Source: Euryarchaeota archaeon UBA202
GTDB lineage: Archaea; Thermoplasmatota; E2; UBA202
Direction: 5' to 3'
DNA: 11,371 bases
NCBI GenBank assembly: GCA_002502685.1
Contig: DAQA01000024.1
Location: 1 to 11,371 of the forward strand
Part shown: positions 6,906-11,371 of the stretch, piece after piece
How the letters are laid out: each line of letters begins with the position of its first letter
Position numbering within the stretch: the stretch's first letter is position 1
The notes under the pieces: generated by a model
What the model was told of the DNA's origin: nothing
The model's input: only the letters and a program-made list of their open reading frames with translations
Databases searched by the model: none
Translations under genes and position numbers: made by a program

Positions 6906-7911
6906 AAAAAAGACAGGGGATAAAAAGGATGCCCCCAAAAAAGAAAAATTAAAATTTGCCTTCTATTGGGCTGCCAGTTGTGGCGGCTGTGAAATTGCGG
7001 TACTAGATCTTGATGAAAAAATACTTGATGTGGTGGCCGCTGCCGATATTCTCTTTTGGCCCGTTGCCATCGATACCAAATACAAGGATGTGGAAGCCAT
7101 GGATGACAATTATATTGATGTCTGTTTTTTTAATGGCTCCATTCGTACAGAAGAACAAGAGTCTATGGCGAAATTACTGAGGAAAAAATCCAAGGTTCTT
7201 GTCGCCTTTGGTGCCTGTGCAGTAAATGGGGGCATCCCGGGGTTGGCCAATATTGCCAATAGGGATGAAGTATTCCGGGTTGCCTATCTTGATAATCCCT
7301 CTACGCATAACCCAAAAAAAATTATTCCTAAAACAAGTGTGAAGGTAAAAGAGGGAACATTGACTCTTCCCGCGTTTTATGACACTGTAAAAAGCCTACA
7401 TCAGGTGGTTGACGTGGACTATTATCTTCCGGGATGTCCTCCCCCCACAAATCTTATCCTTGATGCAGTCACCGCAATTGTGACCAACAAACTTCCTCCA
7501 CAGGGGTCCGTTATAGCCCCCCTTAAAAGTGTCTGTGATGAATGCCGATTTGAGAAAACAGAAAAAAGAATCAAGGAAATAAAACGGGTCTATGAGGTGG
7601 ATAAAATAGAGGAAAAATGTCTTCTTGAACAGGGCATTATTTGTCTGGGCCCGGCAACCCGTGGTGGGTGCAATGCACGCTGCCTTGATGCAAACATGCC
7701 CTGCACGGGCTGTGGTGGCCCCACCCCGAATTCATGTGACCAGGGAGCTAAAATGATTTCAGCTTTGGCATCCATCTTGGGTATCGAAGGAGAAGAAAAA
7801 ATGGATGATGAAACCGTCCAGAAATTAATTGAGGATGTCAGGGATGTGGTAGGAACCTTTTATAAGTATACCTTGCCGACATCACTTATCAAAAGGAGGA
7901 TAATGGATTAA
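6898..7911 (+). CDS. mvhG: Group 3c [NiFe] hydrogenase small subunit
   Basis: This is the electron-transferring small subunit of the F420-non-reducing (Mvh-type) hydrogenase. It has 337 residues. The proximal cluster ligands lie in YWAASCGGCEIAVLD (Cys28, Cys31), FGACAVNGG and LPGCPPP. A cysteine-rich C-terminal part (CDEC, IICLGPATRGGCNARC, MPCTGCGG) binds two more clusters. The first 19 residues are lysine-rich and lack a twin-arginine signal, consistent with a cytoplasmic enzyme. The ATG at 6898 lies inside the end of mvhD and is preceded by GAGGG. The gene ends one base before the mvhA ATG, and its last codons carry the AAGGAGG that serves mvhA. Cysteine spacing and context separate it from the group 3b delta subunit found elsewhere in this window. 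Confidence 0.94.
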   Translation: MTKKKTGDKKDAPKKEKLKFAFYWAASCGGCEIAVLDLDEKILDVVAAADILFWPVAIDTKYKDVEAMDDNYIDVCFFNGSIRTEEQESMAKLLRKKSKVLVAFGACAVNGGIPGLANIANRDEVFRVAYLDNPSTHNPKKIIPKTSVKVKEGTLTLPAFYDTVKSLHQVVDVDYYLPGCPPPTNLILDAVTAIVTNKLPPQGSVIAPLKSVCDECRFEKTEKRIKEIKRVYEVDKIEEKCLLEQGIICLGPATRGGCNARCLDANMPCTGCGGPTPNSCDQGAKMISALASILGIEGEEKMDDETVQKLIEDVRDVVGTFYKYTLPTSLIKRRIMD

Positions 7912-7912
7912 T

Positions 7913-9373
7913 ATGAAAACAATAACCATTGATCCCATAACTCGTCTTGAAGGACATGGAAAAATTAGTATCTTTCTTGATAACACGGGAAATGTTGAAA
8001 ATGCCTATCTACAAATACCAGAGCTTCGCGGTTTTGAAAGATTCAGTGAAGGCCGAAGGGCAGAGGATATGCCCCAGATCACATCGCGTATTTGTGGCGT
8101 CTGTCCGGTAGCTCACCATTTCGCAGCAACCAAGGCCCTGGATAGAGCCTTTAATGTGGATCCCCCCGCAGCTGCAAAAAAACTACGGGAACTGATGTAC
8201 TGCGGATATTTTATCTATGACCACATTCTCCATTTCTATTTCCTCGGGGGTCCAGACTTCGTGGTGGGCCCCAATGCGCCAGCTGCAAAAAGAAACATTT
8301 TAGGTGTTATAGAAAAAGTAGGTATCGATGTTGGTAAAGATGTCATTAAGCACCGGGCATATGGCCAAAAGATAACGGCTATCCTTGGCGGTAAAGCAAC
8401 CCATCCTGTGTGTGGTTTACCGGGAGGCGTATCAAAAACACTGAACCCGGAAGAGGTCAAAGAAATTGAAACCATGGTGAAATCATGTATAGAATTCGCC
8501 AAGTTTTCCTTAACACTCTTTGATGATATTGTCCTAAAAAATAGGGAGTATGTAAATCTTATCCATAGTGATCCCTATACCCTGAAGACCTATAATATGG
8601 GTCTTGTGGATAGCAACAACAAAGTGAATTTTTATGATGGGAAAATACGGGTTACAGATCAGCACGCTGAGGAATATGTTAAATTTGATGTTAATGATTA
8701 TTTTAATGTTGTTTCTGAACATGTCGAAGAGTGGAGCTATACCAAATTTACCTATCTTCAAAAAGTGGGATGGAATGGATTCACGGATGGAAAAAAGAGT
8801 GGTATCTACAGGGTCGGTCCCCTGGGTCGTCTTAATGCAGCAGAAGGTATGACTACGCCATTAGCCAATAAAGAATATAAAAGGATGTATGATACCCTGG
8901 GTGGTAAACCCATTAATTCCACTCTTGCATTCCACTGGGCACGCCTCATAGAACTCTTGTATGCAACAGAACGGGCATATGAGTTGATTAAGGACCCAGA
9001 GATAACCTCACAAAAGGTCAGAAACCCAGTGGGAGAACCTGGTGAAGGAATAGGGGTGGTGGAAGCAGCAAGGGGTACCCTGATTCATCACTATAAACTA
9101 AATAAACATGGACTTATTGATAAAGCAAATCTTATTGTTGCCACCACCAATAATGCGGGTGCTATCAATATGTCCGTAAGGGATGCAGCTAGAGGTGTTA
9201 TTAAGGATGGTAAAATAGATGAAGGTATTCTTAATATGGTTGAAATGGCATTTCGGGCCTATGATCCCTGTTTTGCCTGTGCTACCCATAGCCTCCCAGG
9301 TGAAATGCCCCTGGAGGTCAATATCTATGACCATGATAAAAACCTATACAAAACATATAAACGGAATCTGTAG
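7913..9373 (+). CDS. mvhA: Group 3c [NiFe] hydrogenase large subunit
   Basis: This is the catalytic subunit, which activates H2 at the NiFe site. It has 486 residues, the normal length for the family. PITRLEGHGKI (8-18) is the N-terminal signature. SRICGVCPVAHH holds Cys61 and Cys64, and DPCFACATH holds Cys453 and Cys456. Unlike the 3b alpha subunit in this window, it keeps a C-terminal extension of 27 residues after His459, which a maturation protease would remove. All four ligands are cysteine, so it is not a selenoenzyme. AAGGAGG lies about 15 bases before the ATG, inside mvhG. With MvhD and MvhG it would supply H2 electrons to an Hdr complex; the nearby hdrB and hdrC are broken, so its current partner may be encoded elsewhere. 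The maturation protease gene is next downstream. Confidence 0.95.
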   Translation: MKTITIDPITRLEGHGKISIFLDNTGNVENAYLQIPELRGFERFSEGRRAEDMPQITSRICGVCPVAHHFAATKALDRAFNVDPPAAAKKLRELMYCGYFIYDHILHFYFLGGPDFVVGPNAPAAKRNILGVIEKVGIDVGKDVIKHRAYGQKITAILGGKATHPVCGLPGGVSKTLNPEEVKEIETMVKSCIEFAKFSLTLFDDIVLKNREYVNLIHSDPYTLKTYNMGLVDSNNKVNFYDGKIRVTDQHAEEYVKFDVNDYFNVVSEHVEEWSYTKFTYLQKVGWNGFTDGKKSGIYRVGPLGRLNAAEGMTTPLANKEYKRMYDTLGGKPINSTLAFHWARLIELLYATERAYELIKDPEITSQKVRNPVGEPGEGIGVVEAARGTLIHHYKLNKHGLIDKANLIVATTNNAGAINMSVRDAARGVIKDGKIDEGILNMVEMAFRAYDPCFACATHSLPGEMPLEVNIYDHDKNLYKTYKRNL

Positions 9374-9453
9374 CGGGTTTTATAAGCAACACCCTCCCTA
9401 TAGTTACCCCGTTATCACCACTATTTTGTATTGAGTAAATTGTCGTACTAGAT

Positions 9454-9960
9454 ATGGAAAAATATATCCCCCCAGCCACACAAAAACCTAAAAAAAATAT
9501 ACTTATCCTGGGTATTGGCAATCCCATACTTTGTGATGATGGCATAGGTATCCATGTCGTGCGACGGCTTAAAGGCCTCATAAAAGATACGGGTATTATT
9601 TTAGATGAAGCCTACACGGGTGGTCTTTGCTTGGTTGATCTTCTGAGGGGGTACACAAAATCAATTCTTATTGATGCCATTAAGTCCCCACGGGATAAGA
9701 ATGGGGCAATAAAACGTCTAACTCTTGATGATCTTCCCACCACCCACTCCGCCAATCCCCATGATATGAGTCTGTATACCGCGATACAGCTTGCAAAAAA
9801 AATGGGTGATGCCATTCCCCAGGAAATTGTTATTATCGGGATTGTGGTAAATACCCCGCCTTGTTTTGGGGAACATTTAACACCCGAGATTGATCAGTCG
9901 GTACCCCGGGCTGTTAACTGTGTTTTAGATGAACTTACCAAAACTATGACACCAAAATAG
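9454..9960 (+). CDS. [NiFe] hydrogenase maturation endopeptidase (HybD/HycI family)
   Basis: This protease removes the C-terminal tail of a hydrogenase large subunit after nickel insertion. It has 168 residues with the family signature GIGNPILCDDGIG (20-32). The three expected nickel-sensing ligands are Asp29 (Glu or Asp in the family), Asp74 in LIDAI and His103 in ANPHDMSL. An 18-residue N-terminal tail precedes the fold. The position 80 bases after mvhA suggests MvhA is its substrate; the 3b alpha subunit lacks a tail to cut. No clear ribosome site precedes the ATG at 9454, but no better in-frame start exists before the GIGNP motif. I do not give a gene symbol because HyaD, HybD, HycI and FrxA types cannot be told apart by eye. 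Confidence 0.88.
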   Translation: MEKYIPPATQKPKKNILILGIGNPILCDDGIGIHVVRRLKGLIKDTGIILDEAYTGGLCLVDLLRGYTKSILIDAIKSPRDKNGAIKRLTLDDLPTTHSANPHDMSLYTAIQLAKKMGDAIPQEIVIIGIVVNTPPCFGEHLTPEIDQSVPRAVNCVLDELTKTMTPK

Positions 9961-10096
9961 TCACTAGACAAACAGCGGGAACATTTGGCACAGCCACATA
10001 CTTTTATGTATCTTCAGTCCCATTACTCCCTCAATGAAATCATTGCTTATTGGTCGTATCGAAGATGATATCTGGGAAGAAGTGAAAAATCTATGA
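9961..10096 (+). pseudogene. Possible degenerate small gene upstream of the lipoate ligase
   Basis: After the protease stop, the same frame stays open to TGA at about 10066-10068. It reads REHLAQPHTFMYLQSHYS and then LNEIIAYWSYRR, possibly from ATG 10006. A neighbouring frame from ATG 10034 encodes GRIEDDIWEEVKNL and stops with a TGA that overlaps the ATGATG of the lipoate ligase. The two peptides could be halves of one small protein split by a frameshift near 10055-10065. The stop/start overlap with the next gene favours a real upstream cistron. I do not recognise a family, and chance open frames cannot be ruled out. Confidence 0.25.
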
Positions 10097-10137
10097 TGAA
10101 ACTTTTACAGCTTGAGAAGATGCCTGATCAATAATCG

Positions 10138-11151
10138 ATGCTTATTTTTCATGCGCTCGCACGCATGGGGTTCGAAGGATTAATTATCGTCTCCCCCGAG
10201 AGTCCTCTTGCATCACTTGGATATTTTCAAGATGCCACAAAAGAACTGGATCTTGATTATTGCAAAAAAATGGGCATCCCGGTGATGCGACGAGAAGTAG
10301 GCGGTGGCGCAACCTATCTTGACGGTAACCAGGTATTTTATCAACTCATCTGGCAGAAAGGAAACAATCGATTTCCTACAATGATTAAAGATATATTCCC
10401 GTATCTCTCCCAGCCAGCTTGTGAAACCTATCGTGATTTCGGTATAGAAACCAGATTCAGACCAGAGAATGATATCGTGACAAAAGACGAGCGGAAAATC
10501 GCTGGTGAGGGTGGTGGCGACATCGGCGATAGCATGGTGTTTGTTGGGGGTATTCTCATGGACTTTAACTACAAAACAATGAGTAAGATACTTAAAGTCC
10601 CTGAAGAAAAATTCAGAGATAAAATTTACAAATCCATGGAAGTGAATCTAACGACAATGAAACGGGAACTTGGGAGAATGCCTAATCGTGAGGAAGTAGT
10701 TCGTTCACTTATTGGCCATTATGAAACTCTTTTGGGGAAACTCAAACCGGTTACTCTCACCAAAGATATTATTAATAAGATGATTGAACTGGAGATAGGG
10801 TTTACATCCAATGAATTTCTTTTTAAGAAGACACCAAGAATCCCTACAGGAGTAAAGATACGTGAAGGTGTAGAAATCCTCTACAGCACCTACAAAGCAA
10901 GTGGAGGACTCATCCGGACTGCACAAGAGGTGAAAAACGAGATGATTACGGATATTGACATCTCCGGTGATTTTCAATTTTATCCGAAATCCGAATTAAC
11001 CGATCTTGAACAAAATCTTCAACAAATAAAAAGAAAAGAAAACATAATTATCTCAAAGATTGAAGACTTTTATCATAAAAAGAAAATAGAAAGCCCAGGT
11101 GTCGAACCTGAGAATGTATCTGAAGCCATTATGGAGGCAAAATCTGTATGA
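10138..11151 (+). CDS. lplA: Lipoate-protein ligase, LplA-LplB fusion type, with 5' end interrupted by an in-frame stop
   Basis: The ligase attaches lipoate to a lysine of carrier proteins such as the GcvH-like protein here. The catalytic domain is clear: SPLASLGYFQD, RREVGGGATYLDGNQ (51-65) and the catalytic lysine Lys120 in ERKIAGEGGGD. The C-terminal part (about 234-337: KASGGLIRTAQEV, ISGDFQFYP, VSEAIMEA) resembles the separate LplB accessory domain, so this is a fused sLpl(AB)-like enzyme. The natural start appears to be ATG 10093 or 10096. From there MKLLQLEKMPDQ runs into TAA at 10132-10134, and SMLIFHALARMGFEGLIIV continues in frame. The usable start after the stop is ATG 10138, two codons on, so reinitiation giving a protein about 14 residues short is possible. 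The end overlaps the hdrC start (ATGA). It may be functional or an early pseudogene. Confidence 0.8.
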   Translation: MLIFHALARMGFEGLIIVSPESPLASLGYFQDATKELDLDYCKKMGIPVMRREVGGGATYLDGNQVFYQLIWQKGNNRFPTMIKDIFPYLSQPACETYRDFGIETRFRPENDIVTKDERKIAGEGGGDIGDSMVFVGGILMDFNYKTMSKILKVPEEKFRDKIYKSMEVNLTTMKRELGRMPNREEVVRSLIGHYETLLGKLKPVTLTKDIINKMIELEIGFTSNEFLFKKTPRIPTGVKIREGVEILYSTYKASGGLIRTAQEVKNEMITDIDISGDFQFYPKSELTDLEQNLQQIKRKENIIISKIEDFYHKKKIESPGVEPENVSEAIMEAKSV

Positions 11152-11371
11152 TAGATACAACGGATTTAGATCCAAATTATAAATATGAAGTAGCTGCCAA
11201 GCTTGGTGGTGCAAATATTACTCGTTGTTTTGCCTATGGTACCTGCACAGCAGAATATCCCGGCAGAGAAATTAAAGAAAAATAGAATCCACAGAAAATC
11301 ATTCGCATGGCGCTAATCGTAATGCGGGAACGAGTTTTGACAAATGATTTCATTTGGCTGTGTTCTACTTG
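11148..11371 (+). pseudogene. hdrC: Heterodisulfide reductase subunit C (ferredoxin-like), degraded and cut by the window end
   Basis: HdrC carries two 4Fe-4S clusters that bring electrons from HdrA to HdrB. The start is well defined: GGAGG at 11133-11137, and an ATG overlapping the lplA stop as ATGA. The N-terminal cluster motif should read CxxCxxCxxxCP but here is C27-FA-Y30-GT-C33-TAE-Y37-P, so the second and fourth cysteines are tyrosine (TAT codons, one G-to-A change from TGT). An in-frame TAG follows at 11283-11285 after KEIKEK-type sequence. Beyond it the same frame continues with NPQKIIRMALIVMRE and NDFIWLCST, which match the HdrC segment leading to the second cluster. The window ends there. 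Loss of two ligands plus a stop makes a working cluster protein very unlikely. The family call rests on both flanks of the stop. Confidence 0.75.

Noticed and set aside
7640..9300. Selenocysteine in the hydrogenase subunits
   Set aside because: Both large subunits have Cys codons at all NiFe ligand positions, and no in-frame TGA occurs within the hydrogenase genes.
11283..11285. Reading the in-frame TAG of hdrC as pyrrolysine or another recoded residue
   Set aside because: TAG is a common ordinary stop here: it ends the GcvH-like protein, the 3b alpha and delta subunits, MvhA and the protease. The two cysteine losses nearby also indicate decay.
1..11371. tRNA, rRNA, CRISPR array, insertion sequence or transposase
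   Set aside because: I saw no regularly spaced direct repeats, no tRNA-like cloverleaf with a CCA-type end, no transposase-like protein and no terminal inverted repeats.

Overview
The window carries two divergently arranged [NiFe] hydrogenase operons, embedded among genes for a lipoyl protein, a lipoate ligase and heterodisulfide reductase (Hdr) subunits. All of this points to a strict anaerobe. It could be an archaeon or an anaerobic bacterium. Hydrogenases of groups 3b and 3c, TATA-like boxes and an LplA-LplB fusion are all compatible with archaea. Clear Shine-Dalgarno sequences and hairpin-plus-T-run terminators are equally compatible with bacteria. I do not assign a phylum. The DNA is moderately AT-rich, and the large genes end with a mix of TAG, TAA and TGA.

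Layout. Positions 1-76 hold the tail of an unidentified frame. An OsmC-type thiol protein follows (153-593), then a gene-poor AT-rich stretch (594-961), then a GcvH-like lipoyl protein (962-1396). A bidirectional terminator separates it from the minus-strand operon 5428-1492, which encodes a group 3b (sulfhydrogenase-type) hydrogenase in the order beta, gamma, delta, alpha. From about 5512 the plus strand reads a broken hdrB, then intact mvhD, mvhG and mvhA (group 3c hydrogenase), a hydrogenase maturation protease, a short degenerate frame, a lipoate-protein ligase of LplA-LplB fusion type (with an in-frame stop near its natural start), and finally a broken hdrC running off the end.

How the parts could fit. 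The 3b enzyme would couple H2 to NAD(P)H. MvhADG normally feeds H2 electrons through MvhD into HdrA and on to HdrBC, which reduces a disulfide. No methanogen-specific gene is in view. The presence of a GcvH-like protein and an LplA-LplB ligase beside hdrB and hdrC recalls the lipoate-binding-protein-linked sHdr systems. One inference is that a protein-bound lipoyl disulfide, not CoM-S-S-CoB, was the partner of Hdr here. hdrA is not in the window.

The most striking feature is uneven integrity. Hydrogenase genes, the protease and the lipoyl protein are intact. hdrB has at least one secure frameshift (probably more) and lacks cysteine ligands in its first domain. hdrC has two ferredoxin cysteines replaced by tyrosine plus an in-frame TAG. 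The lipoate ligase has an in-frame TAA after 12 codons. This reads as decay of the Hdr/lipoate branch beside retained hydrogenases, though sequence error for some of the indels cannot be excluded from the sequence alone.
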